A DNA stretch of 64,000 nucleotides from Amaurobius ferox (GCA_951213105.1 OX578153.1:50864539-50928538); one strand, 5' to 3'. Shown: positions 23,045 to 35,039, counted from the first letter of the stretch. Notes: generated by a model not told the origin, from the letters alone. Numbers and translations are program-made.

Positions 23045-23288
23045 CAGTGGTGGCTTGTGACTTCAGTAATGGCTTAAGCAGATTTCAGCGGCAGGATTCC
23101 CCCTCTTCCTCGACAACATACATTATCAAAATACGTCACGCTACTGACACAAATGTTGTAAAATTATCTAAAAATAGCCAAACAAATCTGAAAAAATTGC
23201 CAAATAATAATAATAATAACCCATTCAGCCGATACATTGAAGCAATACTTAACCTGTGTCACCTGCTTCACCTCACAAGCCGCCACTA
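23045..23288 (+). mobile_element. hAT-like MITE (244 bp)
   Basis: The left end CAGTGGTGGCTTGTGA and the inverted right end TAGTGGCGGCTTGTGA form a TIR. GTTTCATT (23037-23044) and GTTACATT (23289-23296) give an 8-base target duplication with one mismatch. The TIR matches that of the large element at 57868-63208. No transposase is encoded; an open frame across it is incidental. Confidence 0.75.
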
Positions 23289-23296
23289 GTTACATT

Positions 23297-24074
23297 TGCT
23301 TTTTATTAGCTGTATTTAAAAAATATATATATATATATATAATCAGATAGTGTTCTGAAAAAAAATTTATTTTAATAAAAGAGTCTCGGATGCAAATTTG
23401 AGCAGATATTTTCAAATAATTGACTAAAATAAAATGTATAAACAAATTGGGTTTATGAAATAAAACAAATTAAATTTGTATGAAGTTTTGTCATTGCACA
23501 TTGAATTTTACAAGAAAGACTTAGCCCTACTTTAAATATTTGAGCTTCTTATGTGTTAAGATAATCACCTGATGAAATGTGTATTCAATTTAATTTAAAA
23601 TTTTGTGCAATTTATCGTTAAAAATCAAATGCATTAATGCCTAATTGTTAAATTAAATTGCTTTATGAATACCAATAAAAATAAACTTGATAGCTGCAAA
23701 GTTAGAAATCAGCAGAAATTTTTATTTTCATTCAAAAGGAAGGATTGAAAATATTTTTAATGAGGAGACAGTATTAAAATCTACTTTAATGTACAATTAT
23801 TAATTTTTAATAATTTTAATGTAAATGTACTCATTTAATGGAAAATGGATCTAATTAAGTAGATAAATTAAATAAAAATGCCTGCGAAGTGATTCTAAAA
23901 TAAGTTATTTTAATCATTGAAATTGTAAAACTTCACTTTTATGCATGCTTAAAGCCTAATCTCTGTATTATGGTAATGCAAACACTAGAATTTAAAATAC
24001 ATAAAGCACAGATAAAATCTTTTGATTTTAACTCAACTAAAATATATTTTAATGCTTATTTTAAAACTAAAAAC
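23297..24074. other. AT-rich DNA, no gene seen
   Basis: Contains a (TA)n run at about 23323-23341; otherwise featureless. Confidence 0.4.
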
Positions 24075-24525
24075 AGGATTACCTCCACTGAGGTGACACT
24101 ATTTAGAAGTGCATATTTATTATCTCCTAGAAGAGTGATTATTCACTCCTAAATAGAGTCTATTAATCACTCCAAAAACACAAATTCTTCACTCTTTCTA
24201 ATGGGTGGAAAAACATCTTTTGCCAAGAGTGCACATATTCACTCTTTTCTAATGGGTGGAAAAACCACTTTTATTAAGAGTGCATATTGTCACTCTTTGA
24301 CACGAATTACTAACTCCAAGGTGGAGTCAATAAATCACTCATTCAGAGTGGGTATTCACTCCAAAGGAGCGACTATTCACTCTTTCCCTTGAGTAGAAAA
24401 CCCACTCTTTCTTTAGAGTGAAAACTCACTCTTTAGAGGTTGGCTCAATTTCAAGTCTTTCTTAGAGTGACTATTCACTCTTTTTGAGTGAATTCTCACT
24501 CTTTCAAATTTAGAGTGCAGGGGAG
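24075..24525. repeat. Array of short hairpins built on GAGTG / CACTC
   Basis: In 450 bases CACTC occurs about twelve times, mostly as CACTCTTT, and GAGTG about eight times, mostly as AGAGTG. Pairs such as AGAGTGACTATTCACTCT form short hairpins every 30-60 bases. A 17-base segment CTAATGGGTGGAAAAAC is present twice in part of a ~55-base direct repeat. The array ends at the start of the Tc1-like relic. Its class is unknown; it could be the subterminal region of a foldback or Tc1-like element. Confidence 0.65.
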
Positions 24526-24870
24526 ATCGTGTTAGAAGTACGACGCCTGCAGGGGACAGGTATATTGTCCTATCGGCAAAAAAGGACCGGCGCATCACAG
24601 CTCAGTAGGTGGCAAATCAGTTTCTTGCTATCACAGGACAGCAGATCTCCCGAAAAACTGTAGCCAGACGTTTGACAGAAGGAGGACTATACGCCTGTAG
24701 ATTTGTTGTGTGTGTCCTATTGCCCAGATTGCACCGTACCACCCGTTTGCAATGGTGTTGGGAGCATCACAATTGGACCGAACAGGACTGGGTTTGCGTA
24801 CTATTCTCAGATGAGAGTAGGCTCAGTCTGCCATCGTATTGTAGATGTCAACTGATATGGCGTATGAATG
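24526..24870 (+). pseudogene. Tc1-like transposase fragment
   Basis: The frame encodes AKKDRRITAQ, an in-frame TAG at 24606-24608, then ISRKTVARRLTEGGLYA (second helix-turn-helix), HRTTRLQWCWEHHNWT and VCVLFSDESRLSL with the second catalytic Asp. Order and spacing match Tc1-type transposases. The sequence loses similarity after about 24850, so the catalytic Glu region is missing. Truncation and the stop make it inactive. Confidence 0.8.
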
Positions 24871-25931
24871 GTCTAATTATACATATAATTATATAGGTTT
24901 TAACTCACATGGGAAAGTAAAAAGGCGTTTATGCTATTTGGGTGCAACTCTGCTGTGTGTACCAATTATATACGTTCAAACTCAAAGATCCCATTACTAT
25001 GATAGACATCTACTTTATGCAAAGGACTACATGATTTCGTTTGATCATTTTGATTCCATAAAATGAGTTAACAGCAGTCTAAATCAACTTATTGAGAGGA
25101 AAAAGAAAACTACTGCAGCACTCCTCCAATCAAAATGTTCCTCATCTTAATCTATGAGCTGGCAAGTGAGGGGCTATATTTTGCTTGTCAAACTTGCAGC
25201 TTCCTTTAGTGGAGCCAGTTGCATATATACAGTATAGTTACAAGTGTAACGGTGGAATCGCTACTGCTTACACACACATTCATAAAAATGAAGGAAAGTT
25301 AAATGAACAAAATTCTTGTTCATCTTCAATGGCCTGACTTGTGATCGAAATAATTAGTGGCAGTGAACGCCAGATGCGATCCTTTCCCTGATGTGAAGCG
25401 AACATACTCCACAATGTCTGGAAACATAAGTATATGGCAAGTGAAACAAAACAGGAAATAATAATTCCATTTTTGAAGTTAAATAAATTCTTTAATTAAA
25501 TGAATGATATTATCAAGCTCAGTACAACATAAATGAAACTTAAAATTCTATTTTTAATCATGGAACTTCTGCGTTCCTTTCTTTCAATGCTTTCACTATA
25601 TGATTACACAAATACAGTAATTATATATATATATTCATTTATTTACTTAACCTTCTATGAAATGATCCTTGAATTATATCAATACTATTTGAGTTATTAC
25701 ATTTTTATTTGACTGGCATCTTAGAAATTTTGAATTATTATAACCAGTCAAAAGCTGGAAGTTTTCATAGACCAGCCTTAATTAATTAACTCATTATACT
25801 TACAATCCTTTATCTTCATCTAATTTATCCATGCTAGGGCAGTCACTACCAAAAAATGAGATTTGAAACATAGCCATTTTGCAATTTTTACGAGATACTT
25901 TTTAATTGACTGCCTCTACCAACTCCAAATC
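24871..25931. other. AT-rich DNA, no gene seen
   Basis: No supported feature; a short (TA)n run lies near 25625. Confidence 0.4.
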
Positions 25932-26167
25932 TGACGAACAAAAGCCAAGCGCGTCACTCTACATTTACAGCATCTGACGTCACAAACACATATACATGAG
26001 CACTCGCATCAAACGTGCAGAAAACAGTGAGAATAATGAACAACATAAAATTACAGCATTCAACGGTCTCAAAGCGAAAGTGTCAAGGCCACTTGCATGC
26101 TTCAGATTCACTTCGCCGCAGATTCTCGGACGAAGAATTTTTACATTTACATGATTTGAAAGAACAT
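25932..26167. repeat. Left 236-bp direct repeat (LTR-like)
   Basis: TGACGAAC...AAAGAACA. It contains CATCTGACGTCACAAACAC and TCACTTCGCCGCAGATTCTC. Partner at about 28046-28281. Confidence 0.75.
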
Positions 26168-28045
26168 GTATAACAGAAATATATACTTTCGCAGATTGCG
26201 ACACCACAAATATCTCCCCCCCCCGGCAAAAAAAATTTGCAACCGCAGGGCAGGAAAATTTTCTCCAAGAGAATCCTGTAGGAGCATCACCTCCAGCAGG
26301 GCGAATCGCTGAAGCAGCAACTGCCGCTGGCAATTTTGAAACAAACATTTTCAGGGTGAGCAATGTACGTCTACATTACCACCACACTCAAGGAGTCCAG
26401 AGACTTGATCAGGATCCCCGTCGTCCAAGAGTCAGAACATCAAAACACGGCCAAAAGGGAGGACACAATGCTGTCCAAGAACTGATATAGGATCCTTTCA
26501 AAAGAAAACACAAAGTTAAAACATATGCAAATACATTGAAATACATATAATACACTCATATCAAATTTCTAAATTCACTTAAAAATATACTCATAAAATA
26601 ACAAAAGTTCCTGCTATGTAACTATACAGAAATCATGTTCTTCGAAGGTGTGAAAATCAGCGGGAATCTAGACGGGCTGCCATTCACAAGAAAAAAAAGG
26701 AAGTGTAGAAAAATAAAATAAAAATAACCCGCGTGCAGAGCTTCCGGTGCACCTAGACGAAAACAGGACAGCCACGGTTCAAAGCACTTGTCAATTCAGC
26801 AAAGGTGAGAAACCCAACTCCGAAGCGATGAGTCCACCATCACGGCATCACTCCTCCAACACACAAGGGTTCCAGACGGTACGCTTCCCGCCTACGCTCT
26901 GGAAGACGACGGCGAGATCTGTCCAGCTCGACCTGGGGCAGCAAAAAGCCGGGATTTTAATTTGCTTCATCCACATCCTTCTCGAAGCACAGGGTGTACT
27001 TGTTTGTGTAAACACCTGCAATTCACTCAAAAAGAAAGAAACATTTGCAACATTGAACTCAAAGGACAATGGTGACTGACTAAACTACTGCACTCTTTGT
27101 ACCAGTAGGGAGGTGAACTTGTAATATGTGAAAAATTGAATTGCAGATCAAAATAAAAATATGTGTAAAACAGGAACAGAAAAACACATGAAATAAATTT
27201 TCAAAAATTCAAATACTTAAAAATTTGTCAAATCAGGTAAGTTGTCAAAGTGTCATATCAGGCATTTCACAACAGTTTGTCATGACAGGTAGGTTGTCAA
27301 CATTATTTGAAATCAGGTATTCAAAATTTTTGCACATTTGAAATTAAAAACCTTCATCATCACAGGATATTACATTACCTGAAATTATTGTAAATTATTT
27401 AAATTACTGTAGAAGAGGTTCCATCACAACCTCAAGCAGGTGAACTTGATCAAACCACAGTCACATCATCAGTCAGAAAAGTTTTTCGAAGGATTCCAAA
27501 ACAAATCAACAAAAATTCACAGTTCAGAATTCACGAAAGTTTCTAATTCCAGTTTCAAAAGTTAATTAAAAGTTTTTGTAGAATGAGAGTTTCAGTCGAC
27601 ACACAAAATCACAAGATTAAAATTGTATACAAATTCAAAAGGGTAAAATTAATGAAAAAAAAATTGTATTTTCACAGATGAAGCATGTTTCACAGATGAA
27701 ATCATCTTCCATTTACAATTGATCAGAAATGTGTGTAAATAAAATAAAAATTAACAATAATAAATTTCAATAATCAGAATCAATAATTTCAGAAAAATTA
27801 TACTCAACAATCAATTAAGCTTAAATTTCAAGATTTTTAAATTTGACAAACTGCATTAACAATTATTGTATTACTATTCCTTTAAACAAATTTTGTAAAC
27901 ACTGGAATTTTGCATCACAGAAGAAGATTTTGAACATTGTTGTGCACAGATAGAGAACTGAATTAATTAAATTGTCTGAGAGTATATCGACTGTTCACTC
28001 TAGGACGCTGCTGGTTTAAAGCTCTATTGTAGACCACTCTGGTAT

Positions 28046-28281
28046 GACGAACAAAAGCAAAGTGCGTCACTCCACATTTACAGCATCTGACGTCACAAAC
28101 ACATATACATGAGCACACGCATCAAACGTGCAGAAAACAGTGAGAATAATGAACAACATAAAATTACAGCACTCAACGGTCTCAAAGCGAAAGTGTCAAG
28201 GCCACGTACATGCTTCAGATTCACTTCGCCGCAGATTCTCGGACGAAGAATTTTTACATTTACGTGATTTGAAAGAACATT
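28046..28281. repeat. Right 236-bp direct repeat (LTR-like)
   Basis: Same orientation as the 25932 copy, about eight differences. An open frame (28128-28316) crossing it has no family motif. Confidence 0.75.
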
Positions 28282-28285
28282 TAAG

Positions 28286-29007
28286 TCTGTTTTCGACTAT
28301 TTTCCACCTATATTAAGGTATAGGACATTCTCTTGAACATAACCACGCAATAATGCGGGCTCAAATCTTTTTGCAGTTTGCAGTGGGTGATAGAATGGAA
28401 TATGAAGCATCTTTTGGCAGAGGAAAATACGAGGAAGATTAATAAAATAATAAACTATCAATTAAAAACTGAAACAAACTAAGTAATTTGTAGTTTTTCA
28501 ATTCTTCAATAGATGGCGCATTAGTGCCTTCTCATAGATATCAGGATGCTTTGATAACTGTTTACTGGTTTCCTAATCTAGTTATTTTGAATTTTCCTCT
28601 GCCAAAAGATTAAAATACCAAAGTTTTATGATTCACACCAAACTTCTTGACATTTTATACCTTAATTAACTCTCACATACGTTCATCAGATTTCCAATAG
28701 CCGGCCATTATTGCAGCCAATGCTTGTCAAAATTGGCTTAAAACCAGTGGAACGGCAACCCTAGCTCAGAAAGTAAACACGAACGTTTTAGTTTGACAAA
28801 GCTTTTCTACATAAGGGTAAGTATTATATTTGATACATATTCTAGCACAACTCCATTTCTCAATTTATGTTTTTTAAAGAATGAAAATTGTTAAATCTTA
28901 CAAATGGTAATTTTCATAGAAATGAAACCTTGTATTATTTTAAATTTATGTTCTGTTACATGAAATTGAAGATCGATGTTAGACAGATATTTCGGAATCA
29001 ATGAAAT
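28286..29007. other. AT-rich DNA, no gene seen
   Basis: No feature recognised between the direct repeat and the BEL element. Confidence 0.35.
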
Positions 29008-29012
29008 GCCAT
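29008..29012 (+). repeat. Target-site duplication of the BEL element (left)
   Basis: GCCAT, repeated at 35035-35039 right after the other LTR. Five bases is the usual size for BEL/Pao. Confidence 0.9.
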
Positions 29013-29353
29013 TGTTTGGAATTCTTGTATTTTGAAATATTACCACAAACTTCCAATACTGCAGAAAACACATTTATTTTTACAAATTAATTTAACATAC
29101 CAACTAGAGCCCAAGGCTCACGTAGTTCTCAGATATACATGGAATACTCAATTAAAAAAATTGGTTTTCTTAAAAAAAAAAAACGAGAGCTTTCTTGTTG
29201 CCACAGCGTAAACAGTAATATTTTTCCATCTCGTTCAGTCCACGGTGACAAAATTAAACAATGATAAATAAATTCACGTGAACAAAACAATAAATTCAAA
29301 TAATCATTTTGCTTTCAACATAATATACTGAAACTCATGAAGTGGATTTCACA
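29013..29353 (-). repeat. 3' LTR of the BEL element
   Basis: 341 bases, TGTTTGGAATTC to ATTTCACA on the plus strand. About 97% identical to 34692-35034. Confidence 0.95.
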
Positions 29354-29398
29354 TCCTCCCACCTTGAGATGTGGAAGTTCCACAACTCAACAACTATA

Positions 29399-30640
29399 TT
29401 AGAGATCCAGCCTTTCGGGAATTTTTACAGTCCGCCCTAGCCTTGTCTTGTTTTGAACAACTGCACAGTCGATGGAATTGTCGCCAGAACACTTAGGAAT
29501 AGCATCCTTCATAGAGGCGATTTTTGCAGCTAATGAATTTTTTTCCAGTGGAAAAGACGAATCGTTAGGAGAAATCTCCAAAGGGAAGACGCGCTGAATC
29601 GGACGTAGAACTTCTCCACGAGAAGTTTTAAGTTTGATGAGTCGACACACACCATCTTTCCCTGGCAGAATTTCTGTCACTTTTCCCAGTCGCCAGTCAA
29701 TTCGGTTAGCGTTGTCACTTTTTATGAGGACAATATCTCTGGGGACCATCTTCGAAGTTCTAATCTTTTCGGACCTCCTTATCAAAGATCCAAGATATTC
29801 GGACCTGAACCTTTTCCTAATGTCCTTCTGCAAAGCTATCCTGTATTTGATGCGATGGTTGAGACTTTTATGATCAGCAGCATCACAGTCTGGAACACCA
29901 GAGAGCTTGATATCCTGAAGAAACATGGCAGGGGTAAGTGGAACAAATTCTGAGTCACATTCGTCGATGTAAGTCAAAGGCCGTGAGTTAATAACAGATT
30001 CACAATCACAAATAACAGTTACCAATTCTTCGAATGTCAAACTTGCTCTTCCAAGTATTCTTCTCAAAAGACTTTTAAGAATACCAATTAGCCTCTCCCA
30101 CCATCCACCCCACCAGGGTGAAGAAGGGGGATTAAACTTCCACCTAATTGGATGAAGAACATTGTCGTTACAGATGCGGTCCCAGTCTAAACTTCTAAGC
30201 AAATTGGAAGCTCCGACGAAATTAGTACCATTATCATAGTACATGGTTTCACATCGGCCTCTCCGAGCTATAAATCGCCGTAGAGCTAGCAAAAAGCTTT
30301 CGGTCGTGATGAAACAAGCTCTAGTGATGAAACAAGCTCTAAGTGAACAGCTCTATATACAGCGCAAGTAAAAATGCATACCCACGCTTTCTTTCCATCC
30401 TTCAAAAATAAAGGTCCTGCCAAGTCAGTTCCACAGATTTCGAACACGTTTGCCTGTCGTATTCGATCTTCAGGCAAAGGAGTAGATACAGCATCACAAC
30501 ATTTAGAAGAAAATCTTTTGCAAGAGACACACTTTGAGATAACAGAACGTACTGTTTTCCTTCCTCTCAAAATCCAAAAATGTTCTCTCAAAATATTAAG
30601 CAAAATTTGAGTTCCAGCATGACTATTTTTGTTGAGAAAA
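29399..30640 (-). pseudogene. BEL integrase and DUF5641-like C-terminus
   Basis: Joins element DNA to the host. The N-terminal zinc segment is split by the frameshift near 30640; CVSC is intact. Catalytic residues are visible as GTDLAGPLF (near 30426), YYDNGTNF (near 30235) and GWWERLIG (near 30097). Between the first two an 18-base tandem duplication at 30306-30341 (six extra codons) is followed by a frameshift, so the domain lies in two frames. The C-terminal part, with DWRLGKVTEILPGKDGVCRL and EVLRPIQRVFPLE, matches the DUF5641 domain that ends many BEL/Pao polyproteins. The stop lies at about 29399, 46 bases before the 3' LTR. Confidence 0.9.
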
Positions 30641-33600
30641 TATTAGTCTTTTGACAACTTCATTATTGGACGGGAGAACAGCTGGTTCCCTAAAATCTTC
30701 TGTATCCTGACGGAAAACTATTTTCGTTTTGAGCCGTATTATCCCATCGGTATCCTTACGCGCACTCAAAGCTTTTAGTTTTTCATCATGCTCGTTCACA
30801 AAAGATTCAGACTGGACCAATTTTATCACTTGTTTCTCTGCTGCCCTGTATTCTTCAGCATCTATATTTTCCGTTTTCCTTAGCTGAACATCGCATCTAC
30901 AGGTATTTACAAATCTCAAAATCCATCCCACTAACTTCACAATGTTTTCATATTTTGAGAAACGCTGATAAAACCAGCCTGCAGATGAATCTTGATTTAC
31001 AGATACCAAAACTAATATTGAGCTTTTCGTTTTCTCTTTTAGTATCTCATCTTCATCAAGCTCATATTCATTGCATGGTCCTTCGTCTTCGAAGTAAGCC
31101 ATTTTGGCCCCTCCCACCATCTGGTTTTTATTAAATACTTGCTTTGCATCCTCGGGAGGGCAAATCTGTTGGATTTTCAAATCCAGAAATATGACGCCAA
31201 GAAAAACTTGGCTGATATTCCGTATTTCTTGAACTCTGTTATTCACGAAAATAGACCAATTTTCATCCTTAATGATCCAAGTAAGAACGGTAGTGGAATC
31301 ACTCCAATAAAAACATCTAATATCCGTCCATCCAAGAGCATCTAACACAGATTTCGTTAATCTTGCTCCCACCAATGCAGCAAGAAGCTCTAATCTTGGA
31401 ATTGTCGCAACTTTTAGAGGAGATATTCGGAATCTCGAGGCTAAAAAATGCACCCTTCCACATTCTCCTTCTTGTACAAGATACGTAACGGCAGCATATG
31501 CATCCCTACTTGCGTCACAAAAAGTATAAATGGAGAAGTTCTTTATATTTTCTGAAGTAACGTTGATCCAGCGAGGAACGGTAACGTTCTCCAATACTTT
31601 TAGTTCCCTAAACCATTGCAAAAATTCTTGTCGAAGGGATCCAGTGATTTCTTCGTCCCATCCCAACGATAATTTCCAGGTTTTTTGTAGCATAATCTTG
31701 GGACAAAGCATTACAGGTGAGACAAATCCAAATGGATCAAACACTTGTTGAGTAACAGATAGTATTGTACGTTTAGTGATGTGGTCGACATTTACTTCTT
31801 TCAACCAGCTGATATTTAGCGAAAAACAGTCTTCAGTTTTATTCCATTGAAGGCCTAGCAGATCAGCTTTATTGGATCCTCCATCTTCTGTTGGGGAAGA
31901 TTCCCAATCCCGCAGAATGAAACCACCTTTTTTTAATATCTCATTAGAAACACTTATCAATCGCTGCAAATCTAATTCATTGTGGACGCTAGTTACAAGA
32001 TTGCCTACATAAAAACTCTTCAAAAGACAACCAGTTACAAAAGGATCAACGTCAGCATTTTGTTCAAGATGATACTTCAATACAGCTCCTAATAGAAATG
32101 GACTGCTGCGAACGCCAAAAACTACTCTGGTATGACGAAAAAACCTGTAGTCTTTGCAAGCCTTATTTGTCCACCATAGAAATCTCAAAAATTCTCTGTC
32201 TTCTCTGCAGAGGCTAATTTACAAAAAGGCTTTCTTTATGTCTGCGATTACACCAATCTTCTTTTCTCGAAACCGCAGCAGAATATCAGGAATGAGCTCA
32301 ATCAAGTTTGGACCACTATGTAAGGAGTCATTTAGTGACGGATGTCCCTTTAATCGAGCAGATGCATCAAAAACCGGCAGAATTGGAGTTGTCTTACTAA
32401 CTTTGATAACAGGTCTGTGAGGTAGATAATAAGCAGGTAAATCTTTATCTTCAACTGGTACCTCTTCGATAATCCTTTCACGCAGCCATTCGAAAAATAT
32501 GTCCTCATAACTATCGTACAAATTTTCCTGAAATAACTTCTTGGTTGTGGTGTCTAACCTTCTTTTAGCTTGTTCAAAATTGTCCGTTAAAGGCACACAG
32601 TTATCCAACCAAGGCAATTGAACTTCATAGCGATTATGTTCGTTGTACCTAACAGTTTGAAGAAAATTTTCAGTAGTCAAATCCTCTTGCTCTTTCTTAG
32701 AGAGCTGTTCAATAGGATCCTTGATTCCAATAGAATCCAGCTTCCAGAAGTCCGACATGTCAAATTCTTTAACGAAAAGTGAAATCACTAACATGGCATT
32801 GCTTGTAGTAACTTCACTATCAGGAACTTTCCTTAGCAAAGTCCACCAAAGCAAAGTTTCAATGGCCACTAATCCGCTTGATAAAACTCTACGCTGACCG
32901 GTTAAAATATTTCCAAAATGATCAGCTCCTATAAGTACTTGTACGGGTTGTGGCTTTTCTCCAACATCACTTAATGTTATATCCCTTTCTTGAAGCTCTT
33001 TTAACCAAGGCCCTGAATTCACAGGTGATACATCATTACAAATAGCTACCTGATCTAATGCTTCAAAGTTACACGCAAAATTGTTCTTAATATTTTTCAA
33101 CCTAATTCTGTAGCATGTATGTACAAATTCTTTAGATTTAATCCCGCCAAACTGTGAATGTACCAGAGTTTCTTTCTTTACAGGAGCGTATCCCATTTCT
33201 TCAGCAAGACTCTTTACAATATAAGACTTTTGTGAGCCGGTGTCCAAAACAATTCGCACGATATTTTCTTTTTTATCTGATATGAGCTTGCACTTTAGAG
33301 TCTGTAAAAACACTTTAGAACCCACACTCAGGTTGGACATGTTGATCTCGTTGACAAATTCAGCTTCTTCTGTCTTTTTGAAATCACTTTTCTTTGACTC
33401 GTTTGCTTCGCACATCAAGGGAACATGTTTCTTCCCGCAAATTAAGCATCTTAAAAATAAACGCCATTTTCGGGCGGGGTGACCGGGAACCAAACAACAA
33501 TTTTTCTCCCTTAAAATCGTTTGTTTTTCAACTAAACTCATTCTTTGTGCAGAAAAACAGTCTGCACTGGGATGAGTTTTCTCGCAAAACACACACGACT

Positions 33601-33742
33601 TTTTGGTTTCTTGAGTATGTGGATTGGTAAAAAGACCGGAGGCTGTGGGTATTTTATTCTGTTTTACTCTTGGATCAAATTTCTTATTTCTAAATCCAAT
33701 ATTGTCTTTCTTTTTGTTTAAGCCGAAACCTTGCATCGCCAA
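30623..33742 (-). pseudogene. BEL zinc knuckles, protease, reverse transcriptase and RNase H
   Basis: In one frame, from high to low coordinates: two zinc knuckles (CVFCEKTHPSADC near 33595, CLICGKKHVPLMC near 33450), an aspartic protease motif LDTGSQKSY near 33240, and the start of the reverse transcriptase (GVIADIKKAFL). A TAA stop at 32219-32221 follows. The frame continues with RVVFGVRSSPFLLG and SFYVGNLVTSV, then RNase H segments FCDASRDAYAA and YWSDSTTVLTW. The catalytic YVDD/YVDN box reads YVGN: the second residue of the pair is Gly (GGC, plus-strand 32003-32005), so polymerase activity is lost independently of the stops. A frameshift near 30640 separates this part from the integrase. 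Confidence 0.9.
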
Positions 33743-33937
33743 ATAAATCCTTTTCTCGGATTCTACTTCAGATTTTAGGAATTTTAGTAAGCTACTAAGC
33801 CTTTCTTGCGGTTCACCACTGTGGTTGAAATCAGGACTTCTTTGTCATTGCCATGCTCTTAGTATATCTTCCGGTAAGCATGACTCAACTAAAGGGTGAA
33901 GTAGAGCAGCGCTTTTACCCGTTGTTACACCAAGTGT

Positions 33938-34657
33938 CTATAATGCCCTGATCTGAGACTCCAAATGGTCATACAGCGCACATAAATTGGCAGTAGAACT
34001 TTGCGAAGCGTTTTGCAAAACCAATTTTAAAAGCTCTCGGACATAGAATTCTATAAGTAAATCAGTCCGACCAAAACGCAATTTTAGAGATTCAACAGCT
34101 TTGCCGTAGTTGGTGCCGGTTGGCGGAAAACTTTCCACTACCTTCCAAGCCCGTGATTTGCTAACGGTTGCTTGCACTAAATATTGAAATATATTTTCTG
34201 GTGCTATATGAACATCATTATGAACATGTTCGAACTGGCTCCAAAATGGCAACCAGTCCTTTAAATCTCCCGAAAAATGACGTAATTCCAACTTAGGTAA
34301 GTGAAATTTCTTTTTTATACTACCTGACTCTGGAGATTGATCATCTTGAGTATCTAAAGCTGAGTTTAATCTCGCCAATTCCAATTCATGTTGTGTTTGT
34401 CTTTCTCTTTCTTCGTCTTGGCGCTTTCTCTCTTCTTCGAGATTTTTAATTTTAGCCTCCTCTTCTGTTTTCTGCCTTTCAGAAACAGTTATGGCTAATA
34501 CGGTTGAAACAAAGTCCGGATCTTCTTCATAATCTTTTCTGTTTAAAATTACATCTTTCAGTGTAGATATGGTAACCTTCAACGGTAAGTCCTCGTTAAT
34601 CTCCTGACACAAATAAATTAAGTCTTCTTTCCTGAAGCCTTTAACATATTTAAACAT
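33938..34657 (-). pseudogene. BEL Gag region
   Basis: Forms the particle that packages element RNA. The likely start is the ATG at about 34657, because earlier in-frame codons lie in or next to the LTR. The frame has a coiled, charged stretch rich in E, K and R (ERQKTEEEAKIKNLEEERKR) and then a BEL-type Gag core with LPKLELRHFSGDLKDWLPFW and FEHVHNDVHI. It runs to a TAG at 33938-33940. The same frame resumes after that stop and after a TGA near 33846, then enters the zinc-knuckle region, so the original was one uninterrupted gag-pol frame. Confidence 0.85.
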
Positions 34658-34691
34658 ATTGACGTTTACCGGTCCTGTCACGGACGCCAGA

Positions 34692-35034
34692 TGTTTGGAA
34701 TTCTTGTATTTTGAAATATTACCACAAACTTCCAATACTGCAGAAAACACATTTATTTTTACAAATTAATTTAACATACCAACTAGAGCCCAAGGCTCAC
34801 CTAGTTCTCAGATATACATGGAATACTCAATTAAAAAAAATGGTTTTCTTAAAAAAAAAAAAAAAGAGAGCTTTCTTGTTGCCACAACGTAAACAGTAAT
34901 ATTTTTCCATCTCGTTCGGTCCACGGTGACAAAATTAAACAATGATAAATAAATTCACGTGAACAAAACAATAAATTCAAATAATCATTTTGCTTTCAAC
35001 ATGATAAACTGAAACTCATGAAGTAGATTTCACA
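34692..35034 (-). repeat. 5' LTR of the BEL element
   Basis: 343 bases, the same TG...CA ends as the left copy; the A run near 34850 is a few bases longer. Confidence 0.95.
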
Positions 35035-35039
35035 GCCAT

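Larger units (their letters stand above)
25932..28281. mobile_element. Candidate non-autonomous LTR element
   Basis: Two direct repeats of about 236 bases, 25932-26167 and about 28046-28281, are nearly 97% identical (about eight substitutions). Each starts TGACGAAC and ends AAAGAACA, the TG...CA form of LTRs. The 1.9 kb between them has no long coding frame. Against the LTR reading, I see no matching target duplication, no clear primer-binding site and no polypurine tract. A simple duplication, or LTRs of an element that lost its flanks, remain possible. The segment at 26172-26208 recurs at about 57755-57790. Confidence 0.45.
29013..35034 (-). mobile_element. Full-length BEL/Pao LTR retrotransposon
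   Basis: A 6.0-kb element on the minus strand, with two LTRs, a five-base duplication, a primer-binding-like TGG start just inside the 5' LTR (TGGCGTCCGTGACAGG, minus strand, about 34674-34689) and a purine tract AAGGTGGGAGGA next to the 3' LTR. One gag-pol frame in the order Gag, zinc knuckles, protease, reverse transcriptase, RNase H, integrase and a C-terminal DUF5641-like domain is typical of BEL/Pao. The LTRs differ at about eight positions plus the length of one A run, so the insertion is fairly recent. Several stops and frameshifts make it non-autonomous. Confidence 0.95.

Noticed and set aside
26747..27079. 110-codon plus frame in the LTR-like element
   Set aside because: No Gag, protease or other motif; a similar-length minus frame overlaps it.
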